A DNA stretch of 10,739 nucleotides from Oscillospiraceae bacterium. Its GTDB lineage: Bacteria; Bacillota; Clostridia; UMGS1883. The first letter of the stretch is position 1, and every line of letters starts with the position of its first letter. This document shows positions 1 to 6,858 of the stretch, piece by piece. Below the pieces are notes generated by a model. That model was not told the origin of the DNA and did no database searches. It saw nothing but the letters and a program-made list of their open reading frames with translations. Location: NCBI GenBank assembly GCA_015069065.1, contig SVJI01000033.1, positions 1 to 10,739 of the forward strand, in the 5' to 3' direction. A program made the translations under genes and the position numbers.

Positions 1-207
1 TGCGATTTCCTTACCGCAAAAATGAAAATACCCTTTTCCCTTTGCTACATACAAAAGCTGATAATCACGTCTGCCAAAAGGTCTGTCTGTCAGGAAAGAT
101 GGCCTGTTTCTGAATTTGAAAAAGCCGCAGCTCGTTACAGTAAGCGCCCTTGTTACATCAACTAAGTCTGATAAAGAATTGTGCAGGTATGCTACATTCG
201 TGTACAT
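1..207 (-). CDS. AraC-family transcriptional regulator, N-terminal part (runs off left edge)
   Basis: Reading the minus strand from the ATG at 207-205 gives 69 uninterrupted codons to the window edge; the gene is cut, not broken. The start is supported by a GGGAGGAAAG ribosome site just upstream and a promoter at 236-264. The visible part ends in a segment containing GRRDYQLLYVAKGKGYFHF (residues 46-64). This resembles the N-terminal cupin-like sensing domain of AraC-family sugar regulators, where a basic residue followed by DYQLLY and a glycine-turn are typical. The C-terminal double helix-turn-helix DNA-binding domain expected of the family lies outside the window, so the assignment rests on the N-terminal domain only. 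Its divergent position beside galT-galM-galK suggests it controls galactose genes, most likely as an activator responding to a sugar; that role is inferred from context. Confidence 0.75.
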   Translation of the reverse strand, partial: MYTNVAYLHNSLSDLVDVTRALTVTSCGFFKFRNRPSFLTDRPFGRRDYQLLYVAKGKGYFHFCGKEIA

Positions 208-235
208 GACTTTCCTCCCACAATATAATAATCTT

Positions 236-264
236 ATTATATACATAAAAATGCAAAGCTTCAA
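236..264 (-). promoter_or_regulatory. Promoter of the AraC-family regulator gene
   Basis: On the minus strand TTGAAG (264-259) is followed after exactly 17 bases by TATAAT (241-236), a near-consensus vegetative promoter. It lies about 30 bases upstream of the regulator's start codon, leaving room for the ribosome site. No experimental support; called from sequence alone. Confidence 0.7.
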
Positions 265-303
265 GTAAAATGTATCATTTTGTGCATGAATTGTATAAAA
301 ATA

Positions 304-321
304 TTTATGGCTTGCCATAAA
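304..321. promoter_or_regulatory. 18-base palindrome, possible operator of the galactose operon
   Basis: The sequence TTTATGGC-TT-GCCATAAA is a perfect inverted repeat with 8-base arms and a 2-base centre. It sits 54 bases before the galT start. Its right half contains TTGCCA (312-317), a possible -35 element with GATAAT (337-342) 19 bases further on, a longer spacer than ideal. A 2-base centre is too tight for an RNA hairpin loop, so a site for a dimeric DNA-binding protein is the better reading. AraC proteins more often use direct repeats, so the binder could be the divergent regulator or an unrelated LacI-type repressor. Confidence 0.45.
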
Positions 322-375
322 ACAGGATGATAGAATGATAATAAATAGCAAAGGAAATTTATTGGGGGCACTGAT

Positions 376-1872
376 ATGATATATGAACAGATAGACCGCC
401 TGCTCTCCTACGGGCTTATGACAGGACTCATAGAACAAAGCGATAAAATCTATGTCAGAAACAGACTTTTATCTGCACTGCGGCTTGATTCCTATGAAGA
501 GACAGGGGCGCAATGCACAAATATTGATGAACTTGAAGAAATACTTGAATCCATAAATGACTATGCTGCCCAAAACGGCTTGCTTGAAAATGACAGTATA
601 GTTTACAGGGATATTTTTGACACAGGAATTATGGATATTCTGACGCCATATCCCTCAACGGTGATTGACAACTTTAATGCTCTTCGCCAAAAATCATCCA
701 AGGATGCCACCGATTATTTTTATGCCCTTTCATGCAACAGTAATTACATAAGGCGTTCAAGGATAAAGAAAGATGTAAAATGGACAGTTGATTCACAGTA
801 TGGGGAGATAGAGATAACTATTAACCGTTCAAAACCTGAGAAAGACCCAAAGGCAATTGCAGCGGCAAGGCTCAGCAAACAGTCCTCCTACCCGAAATGT
901 CAGCTTTGTATTGATAATGAGGGGTATGAGGGCAGGGCAAACCACCCTGCAAGGCAGAATCACAGAATTATTCCCGTTGACATATGCGGTAAAAAATGGG
1001 GATTCCAGTATTCTCCGTATGTTTATTACAATGAGCATTGTATTCTGCTCAACAGTGAACATGTTCCGATGGTAATTGATAAAAGCGTATTTTCAAAACT
1101 GCTTGATTTTATCAAACAGTTCAATCATTATATGATTGGCTCCAACGCGGATTTACCCATTGTAGGAGGCTCTATCCTTTCACACGAGCATTTTCAGGGC
1201 GGTAATCACATGTTTGCCATGCATAAGGCAGAAAGTGAACGTTTTTACGAAATATCAGGATTTGAAGATGTTGAAGTAAGTACACTCAAGTGGCCTATGT
1301 CTGTTATAAGACTTAAATCCGAAAATGCCGATGAAATTGTGGAATTATCGGATAAAATTCTTACAAGCTGGCGGAAATATACCGATGAAGATGCATTTAT
1401 CTTTGCTGAAACTGACGGAGAAAAGCATAACACAATTACTCCCATTGCAAGTATGGCAGATGGAAAATATGTAATGGACTTAGTTCTCAGAAACAATATT
1501 ACTACACAGGAGCATCCGCTGGGTGTATATCACCCTCATGCAGAGCATCATCATATAAAGAAAGAAAACATAGGACTTATTGAGGTAATGGGACTCGCGG
1601 TGCTGCCGTCAAGACTTGTTGAGGAATTGGATGCTGTTGCAGATGCAATTATCAGCGGGGCTGATATGAGTGTAAATGAAAAGACCGCATCACATAAAGA
1701 GTGGGCGGAGGAAGTGGTGAGGAATCACCCTGAAATAGACAGATGTGATGTTGCAGAAATTCTTAAGCAAGAGGTAGGAAAAGTCTTTGTCAGCGTATTG
1801 GAGCACGCGGGCGTTTATAAACATGACGAAAACGGAAGAAAAGCGTTTGATAAATTCATAAATCAGATATAA
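376..1872 (+). CDS. galT: UDP-glucose--hexose-1-phosphate uridylyltransferase, class II (GalT)
   Basis: Cytosolic Leloir-pathway enzyme that exchanges UMP between UDP-glucose and galactose-1-phosphate, giving glucose-1-phosphate and UDP-galactose. The 498-residue length matches the Firmicutes class II family (about 490-510) rather than the roughly 350-residue class I enzymes. Family-like segments are YPKCQLC (172-178), NHPARQNHRIIP (189-200), GGSILSHEHFQGG (264-276), which probably carries the active-site histidines, and GVYHPHAEHHH (383-393). The start at 376 is supported by GGGGG at 364-368. It is the first gene of galT-galM-galK and is divergent from an AraC-type regulator, consistent with sugar-induced expression. 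galE, needed to recycle UDP-galactose, is not in the window. The family assignment is firm; which histidine forms the uridylyl intermediate I cannot say from sequence. Confidence 0.95.
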   Translation: MIYEQIDRLLSYGLMTGLIEQSDKIYVRNRLLSALRLDSYEETGAQCTNIDELEEILESINDYAAQNGLLENDSIVYRDIFDTGIMDILTPYPSTVIDNFNALRQKSSKDATDYFYALSCNSNYIRRSRIKKDVKWTVDSQYGEIEITINRSKPEKDPKAIAAARLSKQSSYPKCQLCIDNEGYEGRANHPARQNHRIIPVDICGKKWGFQYSPYVYYNEHCILLNSEHVPMVIDKSVFSKLLDFIKQFNHYMIGSNADLPIVGGSILSHEHFQGGNHMFAMHKAESERFYEISGFEDVEVSTLKWPMSVIRLKSENADEIVELSDKILTSWRKYTDEDAFIFAETDGEKHNTITPIASMADGKYVMDLVLRNNITTQEHPLGVYHPHAEHHHIKKENIGLIEVMGLAVLPSRLVEELDAVADAIISGADMSVNEKTASHKEWAEEVVRNHPEIDRCDVAEILKQEVGKVFVSVLEHAGVYKHDENGRKAFDKFINQI

Positions 1873-1884
1873 GGATGGTGGAAT

Positions 1885-2910
1885 ATGTCTGTTATTAAAG
1901 AAAAGCTTGCTGATTATAACGGCAAGGAGGTTTATGTATATACTCTCGACAATAAAAATGGATTATCAGCACAGATACTCAATTACGGCGGTATAATAAA
2001 GAGGCTTGTTTATAGAGGTGTCGATGTGGTGCTTGGCCGTGATACCATGGATGAATACCTGAATAATGACGGGTATTTCGGTGCCATTATCGGCAGAAAT
2101 TCAAACCGTATAGAAAACTCGGAATTTGAGCTTGGCGGAAAGATATATAGGCTTAACAGTAATGCCGGCAGAAATAATCTTCATGGAGGAAATGTCGGAT
2201 TTGATAAAAAGGTTTGGAAAGCCGAGATTGTTGATGCAGAAGAACCGTCTCTGATTCTTACTTATGTAAGTCCTGACGGGGAGGAGGGCTTCCCCGGTGA
2301 GGTAAAGGTCAGTGTTACATATACCCTGACAAGTGATAACAGCATCACAATTCATTACGAGGGCGAAGCAGATCAGGATACAGTTCTCAATATGACAAAT
2401 CATTCCTATTTCAATATGAACGGACATTCCTCGGGATGTGTAGACGGTCATAAATTGTGGATAGACAGTGATTTTTACACACCTAATACCGAGGAGTGTA
2501 TGCCGTGCGGTGAAGTTTTAAGTGTGAAAGGAACTCCGTTTGACTTTAAGGCAGATGAGACTTTGGGAGAGAAGCTCGCATCTTCTTACAGGCAGGTAAA
2601 AATGTTTGGCGGATTTGACCACAACATTATCCTTAACGGACGGGGTTACAGGAAAGTAGCCTGCTTTACTGGGGATAAGAGCGGTATTTCCATGGAAATT
2701 TATACGGACAGAAGCGGAATGCAGCTTTATACAGGAAATGGGATTGAAGAGGGTCGTGTGTGCAAGGATAATGCGCTCTATGGTAAGCACGGTGGCGTAT
2801 GCTTTGAAACACAGGCATTTCCCAACAGCCTGAAGTTTTCGCATTTTCCCGATGCAATTATCAAAAAAGGCGAAAAGTATGATACATTAACAGCATATAA
2901 GTTTATATAA
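1885..2910 (+). CDS. galM: Aldose 1-epimerase (galactose mutarotase, GalM)
   Basis: Interconverts the beta and alpha anomers of galactose (and glucose), supplying the alpha form used by galactokinase; cytosolic. The 341-residue length is usual for the family. The expected catalytic and binding residues are present: H100 in NLHGG, H173 in MTNHSYFN (the general acid histidine of the family), D245 in GGFDHN, and E308 in CFETQAFPNS (the catalytic base). The strand-rich sequence with no signal peptide fits the beta-sandwich fold. It begins 12 bases after the galT stop, with a GGATGGTGG ribosome site in the gap, and ends 15 bases before galK, so the three genes are almost certainly co-transcribed. 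No oddities were noticed. Confidence 0.95.
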   Translation: MSVIKEKLADYNGKEVYVYTLDNKNGLSAQILNYGGIIKRLVYRGVDVVLGRDTMDEYLNNDGYFGAIIGRNSNRIENSEFELGGKIYRLNSNAGRNNLHGGNVGFDKKVWKAEIVDAEEPSLILTYVSPDGEEGFPGEVKVSVTYTLTSDNSITIHYEGEADQDTVLNMTNHSYFNMNGHSSGCVDGHKLWIDSDFYTPNTEECMPCGEVLSVKGTPFDFKADETLGEKLASSYRQVKMFGGFDHNIILNGRGYRKVACFTGDKSGISMEIYTDRSGMQLYTGNGIEEGRVCKDNALYGKHGGVCFETQAFPNSLKFSHFPDAIIKKGEKYDTLTAYKFI

Positions 2911-2925
2911 CAGGGAGGGATAATA

Positions 2926-4107
2926 ATGGAATTGAATGAGATGAAAAAGCAGTTTACAGAGCTTTACGGTGACGGAGAAATGCGGGTATTTGCTTCTCCG
3001 GGGAGAGTGAATCTTATCGGTGAGCATATCGACTATTGCGGTGGCTGTGTTATGCCGGCGGCACTCACGATGAAAACCACTCTTATTGCCAGAAAAAGAG
3101 ATGATGATATAATTCGCCTTAAGGCAACAGACCTTGATATAATGGTGGAAACACGTATCAGCGAGATGCACAACCTCAAAGGTAAGCTTAGGTGGGGTGA
3201 TTATCAGATTGGTGTTGCTCTGGAGCTTATGAATGACGGGTATGAAATTTGCGGATGTGACCTGCTTTATGACGATACTGTTCCTCACGGAGGCGGACTT
3301 TCATCCTCTGCAGCCATAGAGGTGTCAACGGCTATATGCTTTGCAACATTTTCAAATGAGAAGAAAGGCATCTCAAAGGAGCTTGATATGATTGAGATGG
3401 CACTCATTTCCCAGCGCGCGGAGCATAATTTTATCGGAGTAAAGTGTGGAATTATGGACCAGTTTGCATCGGCGATGGGAAAGGCAGACCACGCTGTTTA
3501 TCTGGATTGTGCGACTCTTAAATATGAGCATATTCCCCTTAAATTAAACGACAGCAGTATAGTCCTTACAAATACTAATGTTAAACATTCGCTTGGAAGT
3601 TCAAAATATAACGAGAGAAGAGCCGAGTGTGAAGAGGGGCTTAACGCACTGAAAACTGTTCTGCCTGATATAACCCAGCTTGCAGACGTAACGATAGAAC
3701 AGTTTGAAAAGAATAAAGATGTAATTAAAAATGAAACCACACAAAAACGAATCAAACATGTGGTTTATGAGTGTGACAGAGTCCGCAAAAGTGCAGAAGC
3801 TATGAAAAATGACGATATAGCGCTTTTTGGACAATATATGGATGAGTCACACGATTCCCTCCAGTACGATTATGAGGTAACTTGTCCGGAACTTGATTTT
3901 GTTGTATGTATGGGAAGAAAAATAGACGGTGTACTTGGTATAAGAATGACCGGTGCAGGTTTTGGCGGTTGTACAGTTGCAATCATCAAAAACTGTGCAG
4001 TTGATAAATATATTGAAAGAATAGGCGTAATCTTTGAAGAAAGATTTGGTCACAAGGCATCATTTTATGTGACAAGTACAGGTGACGGCGGTCGGGAAAT
4101 CCGCTGA
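2926..4107 (+). CDS. galK: Galactokinase (GalK)
   Basis: GHMP-family kinase that phosphorylates alpha-galactose with ATP to galactose-1-phosphate, the substrate of GalT. All three GHMP signatures are in order: the galactokinase motif PGRVNLIGEHIDYCGG (25-40), the ATP-binding loop PHGGGLSSSAA (120-130), and the C-terminal glycine motif TGAGFGG (342-348). R27 and D178 (in GIMDQF) correspond to the catalytic arginine and aspartate known in galactokinases. Length 393 residues is standard. The start is set by GGGAGG (2913-2918) a few bases upstream. It is the last gene of the operon; the hairpin at 4144-4179 follows 36 bases after the stop codon. Confidence 0.96.
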   Translation: MELNEMKKQFTELYGDGEMRVFASPGRVNLIGEHIDYCGGCVMPAALTMKTTLIARKRDDDIIRLKATDLDIMVETRISEMHNLKGKLRWGDYQIGVALELMNDGYEICGCDLLYDDTVPHGGGLSSSAAIEVSTAICFATFSNEKKGISKELDMIEMALISQRAEHNFIGVKCGIMDQFASAMGKADHAVYLDCATLKYEHIPLKLNDSSIVLTNTNVKHSLGSSKYNERRAECEEGLNALKTVLPDITQLADVTIEQFEKNKDVIKNETTQKRIKHVVYECDRVRKSAEAMKNDDIALFGQYMDESHDSLQYDYEVTCPELDFVVCMGRKIDGVLGIRMTGAGFGGCTVAIIKNCAVDKYIERIGVIFEERFGHKASFYVTSTGDGGREIR

Positions 4108-4143
4108 GAAAAGGAATGAATGAAAAATTATTGATATTTATGG

Positions 4144-4179
4144 GGCAAAAAAGTGTGACTGATGTCACACTTTTTTGCC
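4144..4179. terminator. Terminator of the galTMK operon, able to work in both directions
   Basis: A perfect 16-bp stem: left arm 4144-4159, loop TGAT (4160-4163), right arm 4164-4179. The core GTGTGAC/GTCACAC is flanked by six A on the left and six T (4171-4176) on the right, which gives a U-tract on either strand. It lies 36 bases after the galK stop. The downstream gene's promoter begins inside or immediately after the right arm. Confidence 0.85.
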
Positions 4180-4189
4180 TTTACAGACA

Positions 4190-4198
4190 TGGTAAAAT
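4190..4198 (+). promoter_or_regulatory. Extended -10 element for the creatininase-family gene
   Basis: TGGTAAAAT carries the TGn extension and a -10 hexamer (4193-4198). It is the same TGGTAAAATAT string as in the promoter of the LCP gene at 5197-5205. The -35 region would fall in the T-run of the upstream terminator (16-base spacing), which is a weak match. A competing reading is TTTACA (4180-4185), 17 bases, TACTAT (4203-4208), but that would start transcripts on top of the ribosome site. Confidence 0.45.
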
Positions 4199-4225
4199 AT
4201 GTTACTATATATTGGGGTGAAAAAT

Positions 4226-5077
4226 ATGATTTGGGAATATCTGCGTGAAGAAGAATTCAAGGATGCTATAGAAAAATCAAAAGGAGTATGCGTTGTGCCG
4301 ATAGGCTGTATTGAAAAGCACGGACAACATATTCCCATAGGGACTGATTCTATATTGGCAACGGAGATTGTGCGGCGTGCAGCGGAAAGGGAAGCCGTGT
4401 GCGTTTTCCCAACCATGCATTTCGGCGAAAAAACAGGCGCAGGTGAGTTTGCCGGCACAGTAATATTAAGCAGTGAACTTAGACTTAAATTACTTGAAGA
4501 AATTTGCGGCGAGATATACAGGAACGGCTTTCGTAAAATTTTACTGTTTAACGGTCATGGGGGTAATCAGGCAATGCTCTCCCATTTTGTACGGAGTACA
4601 CTCTATGAGGATAAGGGATATCTTATCTATGATTATGCGCCCGGTGCTGATTTCCCGACACCCAACAAGCTTCTCTCTGGAAATTATGGGCATCTTACCA
4701 ATGAGGACAGGGAAATTCTGAAATCCTACGTGGAGCAGAAAAAACGCTACGGTCACGCGTGCTTTATAGAAACAGGATGGATATATGCAAGTCACCCGCA
4801 TCTTGTGCGGCTCGATAAAGCAGGGGAAGAGAGTGGCAGCTCAACCCACAGATTTGATGAATTTACAAAAAGGAAGATAAATTCTCCCTTTGCATGGATG
4901 GCAAACTACCCCAATTCCTATGCAGGAGATATGCATGATGGTATGAATGAACATATTGCCGCGGCAATGATGGAATATTCGGTTGCAAAAACTGCCGAGG
5001 TGTTTAGTTTTCTTAAAAATGAAACTGTATCGGAAGAGTATTACAGGGAATGGAAAAGCAAACAGAAGAGATTTTGA
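4226..5077 (+). CDS. Creatininase-family amidohydrolase, substrate unknown
   Basis: I choose the ATG at 4226 (283 residues) because GGGGTG (4214-4219) is correctly spaced from it; an in-frame ATG at 4199 lies upstream of that site and inside the likely promoter. The protein shows the metal-binding signature of the creatininase family: E30, H32 and D41 in PIGCIEKHGQHIPIGTD, with the E-x-H then nine-residue step to D known from creatininase, followed by NGHGGN (109-114, H111). E182 in FIETGW may supply a further acidic residue. Members are metal-dependent and cleave cyclic or linear amide bonds (creatininase, formamidopyrimidine deformylases, the MftE peptidase), so family membership does not fix the substrate. 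The gene stands alone between two terminators. No signal peptide was seen, so it is probably cytosolic. True creatininase activity is unlikely but not excluded. Confidence 0.82.
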   Translation: MIWEYLREEEFKDAIEKSKGVCVVPIGCIEKHGQHIPIGTDSILATEIVRRAAEREAVCVFPTMHFGEKTGAGEFAGTVILSSELRLKLLEEICGEIYRNGFRKILLFNGHGGNQAMLSHFVRSTLYEDKGYLIYDYAPGADFPTPNKLLSGNYGHLTNEDREILKSYVEQKKRYGHACFIETGWIYASHPHLVRLDKAGEESGSSTHRFDEFTKRKINSPFAWMANYPNSYAGDMHDGMNEHIAAAMMEYSVAKTAEVFSFLKNETVSEEYYREWKSKQKRF

Positions 5078-5089
5078 TATGTTGTACAG

Positions 5090-5120
5090 CCGCCGCAAAA
5101 TTTGTTTATGCGGCGGTTTT
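5090..5120 (+). terminator. Intrinsic terminator after the creatininase-family gene
   Basis: GC-rich stem CCGCCGCA (5090-5097) pairs perfectly with TGCGGCGG (5109-5116) across an 11-base A/T-rich loop and is followed by TTTT (5117-5120). It lies 12 bases after the stop codon, in a textbook position. Confidence 0.88.
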
Positions 5121-5175
5121 GTATATGAATAAAATGTTAATTTTTGAGTATGAGGAGATAACTTTAGTATATAGA

Positions 5176-5204
5176 TTGACTTGAAGTGAGATTTGTGGTA
5201 AAAT
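5176..5204 (+). promoter_or_regulatory. Promoter of the LCP-family gene
   Basis: TTGACT (5176-5181), 17-base spacer, TAAAAT (5199-5204) with TGTGG directly before the -10. The predicted start leaves a leader of roughly 55 bases before the ATG at 5266. It is separated from the upstream gene by the terminator at 5090-5120, so the LCP gene has its own transcription unit. Confidence 0.75.
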
Positions 5205-5265
5205 ATACAAGGATTAAAATGCGTAATTTTGGGCACAATCTTGCAGATGGTGAGGTTATGATATT

Positions 5266-6210
5266 ATGAAAAAAAAGAGAAGAAGAAAAAAAAGAGTGCT
5301 TCGCGCTTTAAAGGGAGCGCTGTTGTCAGTGCTTTTGATTTGCGCTGCATTCAGCGGTATATATTGTGCGAAGCTTTATACAACCCCTTACAGCAGCATT
5401 GTCGATAACTTCGCAGAGGGCACTTTGACAGAGGTTAGGATTTCTCAGGAAAAGTGTAATATACTTGTCATGGGAACAGATAAAGAGGGGCTTAGGACAG
5501 ATGTAATGATGCTGGTTCAGATTGACCCTGAAAAGCAAAAGGCAGTTGTAATGAGTATTCCGCGTGACACCCGCGTTAAGTACGCAGGGCGTTCCAGAAA
5601 AATTACGGAGGTACATTCCGTAGGGCATAAGAACGGCAAAAAGGGCAGTGAGGCAGCCATAATTGCAGTAAAGGAGCTTACAGAGGTTCCCATCAACCAT
5701 TTTGTAAAGGTTAATTTTGATGCGTTCAGCGATTGTATAGACGAGCTTGGCGGTGTGGAATTTGATGTGCCGCAGAGAATGCGTTACAAAGACCCTTATC
5801 AGGACCTTAATATTAACCTGCAGGCAGGAATGCAGCATCTTGACGGAGATAAGGCAGAGCAGCTTGTGCGCTTCAGACAATATAAGAACGGCGACCTTGA
5901 CAGAATAAAGGTTCAGCAGAATTTCATCCATGCTCTTGCAGAACAGAAACTGCAGATGAAGTATATCGGTAAAATTGACGATATTTACAGAATAGTTGCC
6001 GAAAACATGGAAACCTCCATGACACCGGGGGACATCGTTCAGTGCGGTATGCAGATGCTTTCAATCGGGACAGGCAATATTGAAACAATTACCATGCCCG
6101 GAACGCCTCAGGATATTGGCGGAGGCTCCTATGTAATTCCCGATTATAAAGGACTTGAAAGTATCAGAACGTCTGTATTTGGTTATGATGAAAACGAAAA
6201 GGATATATAA
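5266..6210 (+). CDS. LytR-CpsA-Psr (LCP) family cell-wall protein
   Basis: LCP enzymes are membrane-anchored phosphotransferases on the outer face of the membrane that attach teichoic acids, capsule or other polymers from a lipid carrier to peptidoglycan. The N-terminus has a very basic stretch (KKKRRRKKR, 2-10), then one hydrophobic segment (about 14-36), giving an N-in, C-out topology. The LCP domain follows: CNILVMGTD (64-72), R77-T-D79 before VMMLVQID, the SIPRDTRV motif (97-104) with R100 and D101, FVKVNFDAF (146-154), and RFRQYKNGDLDRIKVQQ (202-218), which carries the conserved arginines. Length 314 is that of a compact LCP protein without a C-terminal extension. A GGTGAGG ribosome site (5249-5255) supports the start. 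The polymer handled cannot be told from sequence. Confidence 0.9.
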   Translation: MKKKRRRKKRVLRALKGALLSVLLICAAFSGIYCAKLYTTPYSSIVDNFAEGTLTEVRISQEKCNILVMGTDKEGLRTDVMMLVQIDPEKQKAVVMSIPRDTRVKYAGRSRKITEVHSVGHKNGKKGSEAAIIAVKELTEVPINHFVKVNFDAFSDCIDELGGVEFDVPQRMRYKDPYQDLNINLQAGMQHLDGDKAEQLVRFRQYKNGDLDRIKVQQNFIHALAEQKLQMKYIGKIDDIYRIVAENMETSMTPGDIVQCGMQMLSIGTGNIETITMPGTPQDIGGGSYVIPDYKGLESIRTSVFGYDENEKDI

Positions 6211-6244
6211 TTTGGAATATCTTTAAAAAAATGTAAAAAAATAC

Positions 6245-6273
6245 TTGCATTGGTAAAGATAAAACGATATAAT
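6245..6273 (+). promoter_or_regulatory. Promoter of the cyclophilin gene
   Basis: TTGCAT (6245-6250), 17-base spacer, TATAAT (6268-6273), a near-consensus vegetative promoter about 38 bases before the start codon. No hairpin terminator is visible between this gene and gap, so transcripts may continue into gap. Confidence 0.75.
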
Positions 6274-6311
6274 AATACTGATATGCAAAAAGCATGGTAA
6301 AGGGGTATAAT

Positions 6312-6800
6312 ATGGCTGAAAATGTTAATGTAAAAATTACAATGAACGGCGGCGGTGAAATAGAGTTGGAGTTATATAGTGACATCGCTCCGGAAACAGT
6401 CGCTAACTTTAAGTCACTTGTGGAGGAGGGCTTTTATAACGGTCTTACCTTTCACAGGATTATAAAGGGATTTATGATTCAGGGCGGTGACCCGCTCGGT
6501 AACGGCATGGGCGGAAGTGATAAGTGCATTAAGGGCGAGTTTGCCATGAATGGATTTAATAATCCTCTGCGTCACACACGTGGTGTAATTTCCATGGCGA
6601 GAAGTCAGAACCACAACAGTGCATCGAGTCAGTTTTTCATCATGCATGAGGATGCGCCCCACCTTGACGGAAACTATGCCGCATTCGGTAAGGTTACCAA
6701 GGGTATCGAAATAGTTGACGAAATCGCAGACACACCGGTAGGATTTGACGGACAGTCTCCTGTGGTAACCCCTGTGATAGAATCAATTACAATTATCTGA
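6312..6800 (+). CDS. ppiB: Cyclophilin-type peptidyl-prolyl cis-trans isomerase
   Basis: Catalyses cis-trans isomerisation of peptide bonds before proline, assisting folding. The ATG at 6312 (162 residues) is chosen because AAAGGGG (6299-6305) is well placed; an in-frame ATG at 6294 lies upstream of that ribosome site. The active-site set of the family is present: R49, F54, M55 and Q57 in FHRIIKGFMIQGGD, the segment SMARSQNHNSASSQFFI (94-110) with F108, and LDGNYAAFG (118-126). The position equivalent to the cyclosporin-contacting tryptophan of human cyclophilin A appears to be H117, as is common in bacterial enzymes. No signal peptide or lipobox is present, so it is cytosolic. It has its own strong promoter and lies 58 bases before gap with no clear terminator between. 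Confidence 0.93.
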   Translation: MAENVNVKITMNGGGEIELELYSDIAPETVANFKSLVEEGFYNGLTFHRIIKGFMIQGGDPLGNGMGGSDKCIKGEFAMNGFNNPLRHTRGVISMARSQNHNSASSQFFIMHEDAPHLDGNYAAFGKVTKGIEIVDEIADTPVGFDGQSPVVTPVIESITII

Positions 6801-6858
6801 GTTATTAAATAATTTTTATTATTTATATATTTTTTTAAACACGAAAGGATGTTTCAAA

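Noticed and set aside
2887..3288. 133-codon minus-strand frame overlapping galM end and galK start
   Set aside because: Antisense to two clear genes of the operon, with no family resemblance and low-complexity hydrophobic/cysteine-rich translation typical of a shadow frame.
4116..4220. 34-codon small frame after galK preceded by AAGGA
   Set aside because: The AAGGA directly abuts the ATG with no spacing, and the frame runs through both arms of the terminator; a real small protein is unlikely.
4199..4225. Upstream in-frame ATG for the creatininase-family gene
   Set aside because: It falls in the -10 region and precedes the GGGGTG ribosome site that fits the ATG at 4226; the extra residues do not belong to the family.
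4841..5236. 131-codon minus-strand frame across the end of the creatininase-family gene
   Set aside because: It reads through the terminator hairpin and the LCP promoter, has no ribosome site, and its translation is lysine/histidine/phenylalanine-rich without a motif.
5326..5931. 201-codon open frame on the minus strand opposite the LCP gene
   Set aside because: It lies wholly within a confident LCP gene with all its motifs, has no ribosome site, and its translation shows no recognisable domain; it is a shadow frame.
6801..6840. Possible hairpin between the cyclophilin gene and gap (AAATAA/TTATTT)
   Set aside because: The stem would be only A/T pairs and six bases long; too weak for a terminator or leader structure.
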